Source: Rhizobiaceae bacterium
GTDB taxonomy: Bacteria; Pseudomonadota; Alphaproteobacteria; Rhizobiales; Rhizobiaceae
DNA: 64,000 nucleotides
Assembly: GCA_029212415.1 (NCBI GenBank)
Contig: JARGOF010000001.1
Span: forward strand, 1 to 64,000
Reading direction: 5' to 3'
Of this stretch, positions 27,434 to 35,550 are shown piece by piece. Every line of letters starts with the position of its first letter. Positions within the stretch are counted from its first letter, which is position 1. The notes under the pieces are model-generated. The model had not been told where the DNA came from, did no database searches, and saw only the letters and a list, made by a program, of their open reading frames with translations. The position numbers were made by a program, and so were the translations under genes.

Positions 27434-28696
27434 ATGAGCAAAACGATACTCCTTTTGACCTACGGTACGCGCGGCGATGTAGAACCCTATCTGGCGCTTG
27501 CCCTGGGCCTGCAGAAGGCTGGGTTTCGCCCCGTTCTGGCCACGTCGGAGCGTTTTCAATCTTGGATTGCAACCTTTGGTATCGAGGTCTACCCACTGAC
27601 GGATGCCGTGCTGGCCTTGATTGAAACCGACGCTGGCAAAGCGATGATCGAAGGCACACAGGGGCGATGGACACGACTGAAATCGGGGTTTGAGCTGACG
27701 CGAAAGTCAGGTCCGCTGAATGGGCAATTGATGCGTGACTGTTGGCAGGCAGCCCAGCATATCCAACCGGATCTGATCGTCTTTCACCCGAAAGCCTTTG
27801 CGGCGTCGCATATCGCCGCCCATCTGGACATTCCTGTGGCAATGGGTGTGTTTCAGTCCGTCTTTGTGCCGACTGCGGAATTTCCCCTGATGGGCATGGA
27901 ATTCCTGCCCAGGGCGCTGAACAGGTTCAGCTACAAGGCATCTACAGCCGCCTATCGGATGTTTCGAAAACCAGTGAATGAATTGCGTAAAGGTTTTGGC
28001 CTGCCGGCCATTTCCAAAGGCCAAGATGTTCTTTTCCCGCCGGAAAGGGCAACCTATCCCCTGTTGTATGCGATCAGTCCGGCCTTGCTGCGGCGCCCAT
28101 CTGACTGGCCGGCACAGGCAGAGATGACGGGTTTTTGGCAAATGCCAGAGACGAAAATACCTCTGCCGCCCGAAGTGGAAGCCTTCATCGGAGCAGGCGA
28201 CAAACCCGTTTTTATTGGTTTTGGCAGTATGGTCAGCAGCAATCCGCAGGCGCTGGGCCGGATTGTTACCGATGCGCTGGCTCAAACCAATCTGCGTGCA
28301 GTTGTCGCCAAGGGGTGGGCGCAGCTCGAGATGGGTGATGAAAAGCAAATCCTGAGTATTGATCCCATGCCCTATGCTGCGCTGTTCCCGCATATGGCAG
28401 CTGTCGTGCATCATGGCGGGCTTGGAACAACGATCACGGGATTGCGTGCAGGCGTGCCCAGCATCATTGTTCCTTTTTTCGGAGATCAGCCGTTTTGGGG
28501 GCGGCGGGTTGCAGCGCTCGGCCTTGGCCCGGAACCGCTGCCACGCAATGGGCTGACCTCTGGTGCCCTGGCCCTTGCGCTGATGCGCGCCACCACTGAT
28601 CGTCCGATGCAGGAGGCAGCGCGTGCCATGGCGGTGAGCTTGCAATCGGAAAACGGGGTAGAAAATGCCATCAAAAGGCTTGCAGCTATGATGTGA
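27434..28696 (+). CDS. Glycosyltransferase, UGT-like (GT1 family)
   Basis: 420 residues from the ATG at 27434. The N-terminus MSKTILLLTYGTRGDVEPYL is the classic opening of GT1/GT28-type enzymes that glycosylate sterols, lipids or natural products. The C-terminal nucleotide-sugar site reads VFIGFGSMVSSNP and VVHHGGLGTTITGLRAGVPS with FFGDQPFWG. Length and motifs match bacterial sterol/flavonoid glucosyltransferase homologues. It lies alone, divergent from the two-domain glycosyltransferase, with a terminator at 28816-28847. No strong ribosome site is visible. Acceptor unknown. Confidence 0.9.
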   Translation: MSKTILLLTYGTRGDVEPYLALALGLQKAGFRPVLATSERFQSWIATFGIEVYPLTDAVLALIETDAGKAMIEGTQGRWTRLKSGFELTRKSGPLNGQLMRDCWQAAQHIQPDLIVFHPKAFAASHIAAHLDIPVAMGVFQSVFVPTAEFPLMGMEFLPRALNRFSYKASTAAYRMFRKPVNELRKGFGLPAISKGQDVLFPPERATYPLLYAISPALLRRPSDWPAQAEMTGFWQMPETKIPLPPEVEAFIGAGDKPVFIGFGSMVSSNPQALGRIVTDALAQTNLRAVVAKGWAQLEMGDEKQILSIDPMPYAALFPHMAAVVHHGGLGTTITGLRAGVPSIIVPFFGDQPFWGRRVAALGLGPEPLPRNGLTSGALALALMRATTDRPMQEAARAMAVSLQSENGVENAIKRLAAMM

Positions 28697-28815
28697 GCGA
28701 AAGGGCGGTGTGGCGCTCAAGCTGATGGATTAAGCAAAGCATCAACAGGCTTTGATCATTTCCAATGGTTGGGGATTTGGCAGGCCGACATCGCAATTGC
28801 ATTGTCATGAAATGC

Positions 28816-28847
28816 AAAAGCCGCCCCGGAACGCTGGAGCGGCTTTT
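28816..28847. terminator. Rho-independent terminator, bidirectional
   Basis: AAAAGCCGC and GCGGCTTTT form a 9-bp stem with an inner near-match (GCCGCCCC against GGAGCGGC), followed by TTTTGTTTT on the plus strand and with AAAA before it for the minus strand. It lies between the stops of the GT1 gene (28696) and the convergent membrane protein gene (28870). Confidence 0.8.
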
Positions 28848-28869
28848 GTTTTCGAAACACACTGAGGTG

Positions 28870-29523
28870 CTATTTCCTTCTGAGCGGGGAGGGCACAACA
28901 ACGTGGTGTGACGTTCCATCGTTGCGATGTTTACCGCCTGTTACCGAGGCAAACCATGCTGCTGCTGCGCCAAGGGCTGAACCGGCTGCGGTCGCAAAGC
29001 CCATGATGACGGTCTGGTTTGCTGCCCAGTTCTGCATCTCGCCAGAGAGTTCCGGCCCAGTGCTGACATCTGCCGCCGTCAGTGAAGATGCAACGGCAGC
29101 TGTCAATGCTGTTGCCATGGCGACGATCACTGTGGCGAGACCCCAGCTTGTTACACCATGGATCCCATCGCGAAATTCCACTTCGTCTGGCGCCGCATCA
29201 TTCAACTTCATCCGCATGCGGCCGGAAATATAACCGGCTGCCGCAGAGGCCGAGACCGACACCAGCAAGATCCACAGGCCTGCAACAATGAAGTTGTAGG
29301 ACAGCGTGTTGTCCGGTCTGATGGCATCACCCACAGCCAGGCCCGTTGAAGCGCCGAATTGCAGCAATATGGTTGAAATCGCCACTGCAACAATTGCCCC
29401 GGCCCATACCGGGCCCCACTCCAGGTATGAAGAATTGGCAAGATATGAAGGATTGGCCAAATGGGGCGGATTGGGTGAAGCCGCGCTTTGGCCGGTGATG
29501 TTGGGGTTAAGGTTTTCAGCCAT
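28870..29523 (-). CDS. Conserved four-helix membrane protein of unknown function
   Basis: 217 residues from the ATG at 29523. A 32-residue hydrophilic start precedes YLEWGPVWAGAIVAVAIST, a sequence style common in alphaproteobacterial 'WGP-V-AGA' membrane proteins. Three further hydrophobic segments follow (near residues 77-97, 125-148 and 170-190), and the tail is basic. Some rhizobial homologues are loosely named PhnA-like, which has no functional support here. The frame extends to 29793 without a plausible start. A 24-residue membrane microprotein gene lies immediately upstream, and a DUF892 gene follows upstream on the same strand, suggesting a general stress setting. Confidence 0.75.
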   Translation of the reverse strand: MAENLNPNITGQSAASPNPPHLANPSYLANSSYLEWGPVWAGAIVAVAISTILLQFGASTGLAVGDAIRPDNTLSYNFIVAGLWILLVSVSASAAAGYISGRMRMKLNDAAPDEVEFRDGIHGVTSWGLATVIVAMATALTAAVASSLTAADVSTGPELSGEMQNWAANQTVIMGFATAAGSALGAAAAWFASVTGGKHRNDGTSHHVVVPSPLRRK

Positions 29524-29525
29524 GA

Positions 29526-29600
29526 TCAACGCAGTCCAAGTGCTGACAGGATAAACAATACGACAACGACGAGGCCGACCAGATAAATAATGGAGTTCAT
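29526..29600 (-). CDS. 24-residue single-helix membrane microprotein
   Basis: The frame ATG (29600-29598) to TGA (29528-29526) encodes a 24-residue peptide: MNSIIYLVG, then a run of Val/Leu/Ile/Phe, ending SALGLR. It is one membrane helix with a short basic end. AAAGG lies about seven bases before the ATG, so translation is plausible. Very similar tiny helices (ending in LGLR or FGLR) occur beside small membrane stress genes in other alphaproteobacteria, as far as I recall. It ends 2 bp before the start of the membrane protein gene at 29523, so the two are probably one operon. Function unknown; it is too short for ordinary gene finders. Confidence 0.6.
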   Translation of the reverse strand: MNSIIYLVGLVVVVLFILSALGLR

Positions 29601-29830
29601 GATTTTGCCTTTCACATTTGGGACGCAGGAATTCCAATAACCAACGTTGTGCCGGTAGATTGGTTCCAAATTTGTTTTGAACGTTGCGGTGAAATCGGCT
29701 TGAGCGCTGATGATAAAGGGCCTGCAGGAATGAAGGTTCGGGGCAGGATAGTTGGAACACCGCCAGCGCAGACAATGGCCTCATTGATGACATGCCTATC
29801 GCTGGCGGCTTAGAGACGAACGGCTGTGAC

Positions 29831-29872
29831 GCCTTATGCCTACGCTTCGTTGCCTTATGCCTACGCTTCGTT
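29831..29872. repeat. Perfect tandem 21-bp duplication
   Basis: GCCTTATGCCTACGCTTCGTT occurs twice head to tail at 29831-29851 and 29852-29872. The second copy covers the stop codon and last residues of the DUF892 gene, the first lies just downstream, so the 3' end of the gene has been duplicated. No effect on the protein. Confidence 0.9.
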
Positions 29873-30334
29873 GATGGAGGAAACAGCCAGATTTGTCAGC
29901 TTGCTATTGGTGGCTTTTTCCTGATCGAGGATGCTCGTCAGCAAATCGTGGGCTTCGTCGTGACCGAGGACCTTCGCCCACTCCCGCAGCGTGCCGTAGC
30001 GTGCAATCTCGTAGTGTTCCACGGCCTGACATGCTGCAATCAAAGCGGCATTTTTGGCAACACCGCTTGCTTCCTCGATGATCGATTCAGTTTCCTTGAT
30101 CAGGCCTTCAATCGCGTCACATTTTTCACCGGAGGCGGTTTTACCGATCGACTTGAATACTTTTTCCAGAACCTTGATTTGGTCCGTTGTCTCCTCAAGA
30201 TGATCGGCAACGGCCTTCTTCAGTTTTGTTCCGTTTGCTGCCTCGTGAACCTTTGGCAAAGCCTTGGTCAAAGCATTTTCGGCATAATAGATATCCTGGA
30301 GTGTGTGTTCAAATGCGTCTGAAAGAGTTTTCAT
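29861..30334 (-). CDS. DUF892 ferritin-like protein (YciE/YciF family)
   Basis: 157 residues, all alpha-helical. It opens MKTLSDAFEHTLQDIYYAEN, the typical YciE/YciF start, and has ferritin-like Glu/His positions: HLEETTDQIKVLEKVF, CQAVEHYEIARYGTL, and a final helix DLLTSILDQEKATNSKL. These proteins form dimers of four-helix bundles with a di-metal-like site and are made in stationary phase or osmotic/oxidative stress. ATG 30334 follows AAAGGAAAACACC; the frame runs 47 codons further upstream without a credible start. Confidence 0.9.
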   Translation of the reverse strand: MKTLSDAFEHTLQDIYYAENALTKALPKVHEAANGTKLKKAVADHLEETTDQIKVLEKVFKSIGKTASGEKCDAIEGLIKETESIIEEASGVAKNAALIAACQAVEHYEIARYGTLREWAKVLGHDEAHDLLTSILDQEKATNSKLTNLAVSSINEA

Positions 30335-30802
30335 GGTGTTTTCCTTTGGCTGATAACGCGCTTTGGAAAACGCCCTCATGACGACTTGGTTCCGCATTGA
30401 TGACCGCAAAATGCAAGGCGCGCGCAACACCCAAAAACAGCAAACGGTATAATCGAAGGCGCTTGACTGCCGCATGCCCGGACAATCTCATTGGAGGCGC
30501 GTCTCCAAGGGGAGCCGCGTCTCAAGGGGAAAGCGCGTTTCATGGGCGCTGGATCAGCTTCGAAATTCAAAACCTTGCCTGCGGGGTGAAATTGCGTCTA
30601 TACAGAGGAACCATATGTCATCTTGTGCGTTGGCAATCAGAACATCGTATATTCTATCAATTCGGTTCTCCACATCGAATGCAATCGAGCATGCATCATT
30701 GGCGCTGGTCGCAATTTTGCTATCCAACGCTCGGATGCTGATGCCTCGTGGCTTTGTGGACGCCTGAAGTTTGAAATACGACAACAGAATCGGAATACCA
30801 CC
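30335..30802. other. Intergenic region with one doubtful small frame
   Basis: 468 bp. On the minus strand a frame at 30554-30784 encodes up to 76 residues (SYFKLQASTKPRGIS, ACSIAFDVENRIDRI) and is not a shadow of another gene, but it starts only with TTG and lacks a ribosome site; I cannot say whether it is real. A short imperfect direct repeat (GCGTCTC-AAGGGGA twice) occurs at about 30496-30535. Otherwise nothing recognised. Confidence 0.35.
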
Positions 30803-31117
30803 GTGACAAAGCAGAATGATTTAATGACGATGTGGACGCTTGCATTTGCCACCGGCAAGATGGTGGCAGAGGCACAGGCGGTGATCGGATACAGAATGAT
30901 GGGCATGGCTGGCCTCTGGTCGGTGACCCCCGGAGAAAACGCCCGCATGATGGATGAAAAAACAGACGCCTTCACGCAGAGTGCAAATGCTGCAACGGCA
31001 GCGATCCTTCAGGGTAAATCACCCGTTGGTGTGCTTACTCAGGCTTTGGCGCCCATCGGGAAAAAGACAGCATCAAACGTCAAACGATTGAGCCAGCGTG
31101 GTTTTACCAAAAGCTGA
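30803..31117 (+). CDS. Small helical protein of the type annotated 'antifreeze protein' in alphaproteobacteria; function unknown
   Basis: About 104 residues from a GTG at 30803 (an ATG at 30824 is the alternative). The sequence MVAEAQAVIGYRMMGMAGLW, ENARMMDEKTDAFTQSANAA and APIGKKTASNVKRLSQRG is amphipathic, alanine-rich helix with a basic tail. Proteins like this are common near stress or granule genes and are sometimes automatically called antifreeze proteins; a phasin-like granule-coating role is also possible. Neither is shown here. It lies 35 bp upstream of the nitrilase gene on the same strand. Confidence 0.7.
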   Translation: MTKQNDLMTMWTLAFATGKMVAEAQAVIGYRMMGMAGLWSVTPGENARMMDEKTDAFTQSANAATAAILQGKSPVGVLTQALAPIGKKTASNVKRLSQRGFTKS

Positions 31118-31152
31118 TTTCGGGCGTCGGCCTCGCGGCAAGGAAAGAACAG

Positions 31153-32073
31153 ATGGAAACCGTATCTCTCGACCTGTGGGCCGTTAATCTTGAGCCTGTC
31201 CTGCCTGATCTGACGTCCTGGCTGGCGCGTGTGGACGAACGGATGGCGGCGGCAGCCGCCAGGGGCGCACATATGCTGGTCATGCCGGAATTTGCCTGCG
31301 CGCAATGGCTTTCCTTCGCACCTGCTGATCTGCCGGCCAACCAGTCGCTGCAATGGCTGTCCGAAGTGGGCACGGTTGCACTTGACGCGATATCGGCCAT
31401 GAGCGTGCATTACGGGGTTTCCGTGCTTGCAGGGACAATTCCGTTTCCGGCAGCCCTGCCTGACGGTGTCCCCGGTTTCCTCAACCGCGCCTGGCTTCTG
31501 ACACCCGATGGTGGACGGTTCCATCAGGACAAGCTCAGCCTGACACCCCTGGAAGCGGGTGGTGCCGGCGGGATTACAATCGCCGGCGGTTCCATCAATG
31601 TCATCAATTGGAACGGCCTGCGGATGGCCATTATCATTTGTCTCGACTCGGAATTCACTTCACTTTGGTCGCGCTTGGGAAAGCTCGACCTGGACCTGAT
31701 CATCATCCCGGCAAAAACCGACATGATCACGGGTTATAATCGTGTGTTCGGCTGTGCCCGATCACGGGCTGTGGAATTGCAGACTGCGGTTTGCGCCATA
31801 GGCGCCGTTGGCGTTCCTGTCGGCGTGCCGCATTCGGACACGGGTGTTGGCGGCGCTGGCGCTTTCATTCCATGCGATGTTTCTGTGTCGTTGGACGGCG
31901 TGTTTGCTGCATTGCTTCCGCAAACGGCTGCCATGATGAGTGACCATGTCTTGTGTGTGACAGACCTGCCGGTCGGTGCCTGTCGCCGACTGCGCAATGG
32001 GCATGCAGAGGCGGAAGTCTGTCCTGCCATCTGGGATGCATCGCACCTGCTGGTCACTGATATCGCGACCTGA
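31153..32073 (+). CDS. Carbon-nitrogen hydrolase (nitrilase superfamily)
   Basis: 306 residues. The Glu-Lys-Cys catalytic triad is visible: Glu46 in LVMPEFACAQW, Lys127 in FHQDKLSLTPLE, and Cys163 in AIIICLDSEFTS. It hydrolyses an amide or nitrile in the cytosol; the branch cannot be assigned from these motifs. Cys-Leu-Asp after the nucleophile differs from the Cys-Tyr-Asp of many amidases. The ATG follows AAGGAAAGAACAG. It follows the small helical protein. No neighbouring pathway gene indicates a substrate. Confidence 0.88.
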   Translation: METVSLDLWAVNLEPVLPDLTSWLARVDERMAAAAARGAHMLVMPEFACAQWLSFAPADLPANQSLQWLSEVGTVALDAISAMSVHYGVSVLAGTIPFPAALPDGVPGFLNRAWLLTPDGGRFHQDKLSLTPLEAGGAGGITIAGGSINVINWNGLRMAIIICLDSEFTSLWSRLGKLDLDLIIIPAKTDMITGYNRVFGCARSRAVELQTAVCAIGAVGVPVGVPHSDTGVGGAGAFIPCDVSVSLDGVFAALLPQTAAMMSDHVLCVTDLPVGACRRLRNGHAEAEVCPAIWDASHLLVTDIAT

Positions 32074-32156
32074 GGGTTTGCAGCTGTTCGAGAAGACAGA
32101 TGCCAATTCCTGCAATCAATGCAGCCACCCCTTTTTTTCCAAATAACCATCTGAAA

Positions 32157-32180
32157 CGGGGCTGGGGGGGGGGTGGGGGG
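32157..32180 (+). other. Guanine-rich tract, possible G-quadruplex
   Basis: GGGGCT, ten G, T and six G run just before the stop codon of the EEP-family gene on the opposite strand. Such a tract can form a quadruplex, slip during replication or be a sequencing weak point. It falls outside the reading frame (the gene ends at 32182). Confidence 0.6.
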
Positions 32181-32181
32181 T

Positions 32182-33264
32182 TCATTTCTCCCAGTCTGAA
32201 CCTGCCGGCTCTTCATCGCGCGTCTCTTCTTCCGCGATTACGTCGTCGGCCTCTTCAAGATCTTCCCGGGTTGCCTTGCTGTTTGACCCGTTGTCAGACT
32301 GTTGGCCCACCAATGCCAGATCGAACAGCATCGGAAAATGGTCCGAGTAAACAAAGGGCATGCGCTGCATCCTGACAAGCTGGAAGTGAGATGAGTGAAA
32401 TATGTGATCCAGCGGCCAGCGGATGAAGAAAAAACGCGCATCGAATGTGTTGAACATGCCGCGCCCCTCTCGCGGATCGAGCAGTCGGGAGATGCGTTTG
32501 AAACGCTGCGTGGTGGGCGACCAGGCAACGTCGTTAAGGTCTCCGGTGACGATAAGGGGGGCGCTAAAGTCGCGCACCTTTTTGCCCACAAGTGCAATTT
32601 CCGCATCCCGCCCCACGGTGTCCCTGTTCACCAACGGGGGTTCCGGATGGATCGCGAAAAGCCGGAAGCTGCCTGATTTCGGGTGTTGGACTGTCACGTC
32701 AATGGACGGTACGTGGTCATTCAGCAGATAATTGATGCGGCTTTCGGTGAATGGAAAACGTGATACCAGAAGCATTCCGTAACTGTTGTTCTGAGGGCAT
32801 GCCACCACGTGATCGTAACCACGCGTCACGGTTTCCAATGCGCTTGTCCATTGCTCATCAACTTCCATGAACACAGCAATGTCGGGCGACTGCTCCACCA
32901 CAAGGTCGATCAGCGGCTGGTATTTTCTGTTGCTCATTTTGACATTGCTGACCAGCAAACGAATGGTCGCAACGTCATCTGGGTCGCCGTCGAAGGAGGT
33001 CGTCTTGACGGGCCACAAAGGGGTAAAACGCACGATATAGGTCAGGTGAATCACGGTTGACGCGGCCAGAAGGGCCATGGTCACCCAAGCTATGCCGGTT
33101 TGTTCAAAACCCAGCGGCATTGCGACGAGCAAGACCACAGCGAGCAGCGCGTATTGGATACGCGGAAAATCAAGCGTGCGGACAAGGCCATGGGCAATAT
33201 GCAAAAACGGCAATACGCTTGCGGCGAAGAGGATGACAGCCAGCCCCAAGAAAATCCAGATCAC
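32182..33264 (-). CDS. Membrane-anchored endonuclease/exonuclease/phosphatase (EEP) family protein
   Basis: 360 residues. Three hydrophobic segments occupy residues 1-78; the EEP catalytic fold follows: IRLLVSNVKMSNRKYQPLID, Glu in AVFMEVDEQWTS, Asp/Asn in LIVTGDLNDVAWSPTT, and the terminal SDHFPMLF. The C-terminus is a 35-residue acidic, disordered tail (REDLEEADDVIAEEETRDEE). The architecture matches inner-membrane EEP phosphodiesterases seen in alphaproteobacteria; the active site probably faces the periplasm. The start is GTG at 33264. Substrate unknown. A 12-bp stem-loop lies just upstream (33306-33336). Confidence 0.87.
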   Translation of the reverse strand: MIWIFLGLAVILFAASVLPFLHIAHGLVRTLDFPRIQYALLAVVLLVAMPLGFEQTGIAWVTMALLAASTVIHLTYIVRFTPLWPVKTTSFDGDPDDVATIRLLVSNVKMSNRKYQPLIDLVVEQSPDIAVFMEVDEQWTSALETVTRGYDHVVACPQNNSYGMLLVSRFPFTESRINYLLNDHVPSIDVTVQHPKSGSFRLFAIHPEPPLVNRDTVGRDAEIALVGKKVRDFSAPLIVTGDLNDVAWSPTTQRFKRISRLLDPREGRGMFNTFDARFFFIRWPLDHIFHSSHFQLVRMQRMPFVYSDHFPMLFDLALVGQQSDNGSNSKATREDLEEADDVIAEEETRDEEPAGSDWEK

Positions 33265-33305
33265 TGCGCCGGCTCCTGTCCCGTTTTATCCCGTTCAAAT
33301 GAATT

Positions 33306-33336
33306 TGGGATCTGCTCCGCGGGAGGAGCATGATCC
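33306..33336. other. Stem-loop upstream of the EEP gene
   Basis: GGGATC-TGCTCC pairs with GGAGCA-T-GATCCC around GCGGGA, giving a 12-bp stem with one bulged T. It lies between the EEP gene start (33264) and the small hydrophilic protein gene; a second stem-loop at 33355-33376 is the better terminator for the latter. Confidence 0.5.
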
Positions 33337-33354
33337 CATCACTGCACAAGCCAA

Positions 33355-33376
33355 CCGGCCGACGCAGGTCGGCCGG
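33355..33376 (-). terminator. Stem-loop terminator of the small hydrophilic protein gene
   Basis: CCGGCCGAC and GTCGGCCGG form a perfect 9-bp stem around GCAG, ten bases after the gene's stop at 33387 on the minus strand. The following bases are not a clear U-run, so it may be only partly efficient. Confidence 0.6.
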
Positions 33377-33386
33377 AATGTCCGCA

Positions 33387-33623
33387 TCAGTCAGATGTTT
33401 CGCCGCTGCGATTGCCTTTGCCCAGATCTTCCTCGGCGCGGTAGTCCTTGTCCAGTTTTTTGAAGGACTCGATGATGCCGTCCGTCTCCAGCTTCACGTC
33501 CGGGACGGCCTGGCGTTGATTGCGCATATTGCTCTGGTCATTGCCCTGCAAGGCATTGTTGCCCATTTTGTCCTGCGCCAGGTCCGTTTCTGTCAGATTC
33601 ATATTCTTGTCTTTGGTCGCCAT
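33387..33623 (-). CDS. Small hydrophilic, probably disordered stress protein
   Basis: 78 residues from the ATG at 33623, which follows AAGGAGACCATC. The sequence is rich in Asp, Asn, Lys, Gln and Glu (MATKDKNMNLTETDLAQDKM, IIESFKKLDKDYRAEEDLGK) with no hydrophobic core, typical of disordered stress-induced or spacer-like proteins in rhizobia. I do not recognise a named family. It stands alone between divergent genes. Confidence 0.65.
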   Translation of the reverse strand: MATKDKNMNLTETDLAQDKMGNNALQGNDQSNMRNQRQAVPDVKLETDGIIESFKKLDKDYRAEEDLGKGNRSGETSD

Positions 33624-33803
33624 GATGGTCTCCTTTGCTGTATGCAGGGAACCAACGCGCAGAGGCACCGGCTGGTTCCAAAAAGACCTGTTTTTGAAAA
33701 TACACGGTAAACAGCACGCTTGCGGATGTACGAACGGTCAGCAATTGGGCATTGTCAGTCAAATGGAGCATCCCGCCAAGCCCTGTGAATACAAGTGGAT
33801 CTG

Positions 33804-35453
33804 ATGAGCAAGACGACACGAGTCCTTTCCAGGGTCTTCAGTGGTGAGCGCGACACATCACGCCTGATTTTTTTCGTGACGGCAATGGTTTGCCTGTTGA
33901 TTTTCCTGACTCAGAATCAAGCCAATCTGCGGGCCTTCGGTTGTGATTCCTTCGGCTATGCCAGACAGGCGGAGCTTATACGGGACAAGGGCCCCATTGG
34001 CGGCCTTGATACAAAGTTCGATAATCAGGAGGCCCGACAGCTTGTGCGGGTCGCACGTTCAGTCCATGCGGATTCCAGCAACTGGTCAGAGGCGATTGCG
34101 CCGCATTGCCATCATTACGAGAAGGCAACCGGGCAGGTTATTCTTCAGTATCCGCCCGGGACGGGAATGGTGCTTGCTCTTTTTCCTGAGAGTCTTGCCC
34201 TGGCCTATGTTTTCATCATCGGCATGACACTCGTTGCAGCCGCCTATGCAATGCATTTCGCGCGCCACAGGGCGGCATGGCCTGCAACTGTGCTTGCCGT
34301 GGTCGCATTATGTCTTCTCGCCTGGACAATGGCGCAAAACATGGCCCTGGCCAGCGCATCGATACCGGTGACTGTGTCAATTGTTCCACTCGCGGCCGCC
34401 ATGTCATTTGTCGCATTTCCGGGCTCCCATGTAGCGGCCAGACCGGTTCCTGCATTGGCTTTTGGTCTTCTGTGTGGGCTGTTGTTGTCCGTCAGACTGC
34501 CAAATGTCTTTCTGCTGATCGGTTTTGCCACTCAGATTGTCTTGACAATGCGATTATGGCGGTTGTCGGCAATTGCAAATTGCCTGCCGCCTCTGTTGCT
34601 TGCATTCGCTGGGTTCTGCGCAACAGGGTTATTGCCGGTATTGGCGGCAAACCTTATCAATGCCGGCGGTATTTTCTCGACGACCTACAGTCCCATTGAC
34701 GCCAGTCCACCCGTTCTTCAATGGTCTCTCATTCTGGAGAACCTGGGTTATTATTTCAAAACGGGCTTTGCTGCACCAGCATTGATCGGCGCCTGCGCAA
34801 TACTTGTCTTTCGACTGGCCACAGGCAAGCATTGTCCTGCCGGGGACGGAGTATTCGGCGCGTCCATTGGTGCATTGGTCGCGCTGACCGTCTCATTGGC
34901 GTTTTTCGCCACCCACTCAATCCGCATTCCCTATTACCTGCTGCCAGCAAGCGTATTGGTTCTTTGCATGGTTGCCTTTGAATTCATGGGCAGCGGAAAA
35001 CCCGATGGCATTGGGTCAGGACTCCGGTCCAGGTGGCTGGTTCTTTTTCTACCAATACTATTTGTCGCCCTTGTGCGCCTCGGTCAGGTCACGCCCTACA
35101 CGCCCAAGGTGCTTCTGCCGCAGGAGGTGAAGTCGGAAAATGCTATCGTGTGGGCCGATCTCAACAGCGGAACAGTGATCTACTATCAGAACAAATATGC
35201 GGCGAAATTGAATTTCGCAGGTGATGAGATCCAGGACAAGTTGATCGATGCGTTCTCTGATCTGGGATGGACGCAGTATTTCATCGTGGATAGTCCGAGC
35301 ATGCAGGCGATCCACAGCCGATTGTCAGGCACCAGAAAGCTTGCGCAAAGCGGCGTGTTCAATGCGCAATCCGCGTACCCCATCTGGAAACTTGAGCCTG
35401 AAAAGGCACCTGGAAAAAATACGGAATCATTGCCGTTACCAGGTGCTGACTGA
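33804..35453 (+). CDS. Polytopic membrane protein, possibly GT-C glycosyltransferase-like
   Basis: 549 residues from ATG 33804 (GTG 33795 possible). About eleven hydrophobic segments span residues 20-430, then a soluble C-terminal part. The first non-membrane loop contains FGCDSFGYARQAELIRDKG, an acidic region where GT-C enzymes carry their catalytic Asp, and YPPGTGMVLALFPESLA is also reminiscent of that class. This is suggestive only; it could be another membrane-bound enzyme of cell-surface assembly. It stands alone. Confidence 0.6.
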   Translation: MSKTTRVLSRVFSGERDTSRLIFFVTAMVCLLIFLTQNQANLRAFGCDSFGYARQAELIRDKGPIGGLDTKFDNQEARQLVRVARSVHADSSNWSEAIAPHCHHYEKATGQVILQYPPGTGMVLALFPESLALAYVFIIGMTLVAAAYAMHFARHRAAWPATVLAVVALCLLAWTMAQNMALASASIPVTVSIVPLAAAMSFVAFPGSHVAARPVPALAFGLLCGLLLSVRLPNVFLLIGFATQIVLTMRLWRLSAIANCLPPLLLAFAGFCATGLLPVLAANLINAGGIFSTTYSPIDASPPVLQWSLILENLGYYFKTGFAAPALIGACAILVFRLATGKHCPAGDGVFGASIGALVALTVSLAFFATHSIRIPYYLLPASVLVLCMVAFEFMGSGKPDGIGSGLRSRWLVLFLPILFVALVRLGQVTPYTPKVLLPQEVKSENAIVWADLNSGTVIYYQNKYAAKLNFAGDEIQDKLIDAFSDLGWTQYFIVDSPSMQAIHSRLSGTRKLAQSGVFNAQSAYPIWKLEPEKAPGKNTESLPLPGAD

Positions 35454-35550
35454 CCAAATACGCAAGGTGTCGGGTTCTTGAGAGGCGACTTTTCAGTGTG
35501 ATCATGTGTTAATCAGAACAGTTCTGCCGCGGCGCATTGCGATCGCCCCA

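Noticed and set aside
28870-29793. The full open frame as a 307-residue protein
   Set aside because: The first 90 residues have no sensible composition, and the ATG at 29523 begins a coherent membrane protein; the upstream stretch contains the microprotein gene in another frame.
30554-30784. Possible 76-residue minus-strand gene
   Set aside because: Only a TTG start, no ribosome site, and just 18 bp from a divergent gene start; kept only as a note in the intergenic entry.
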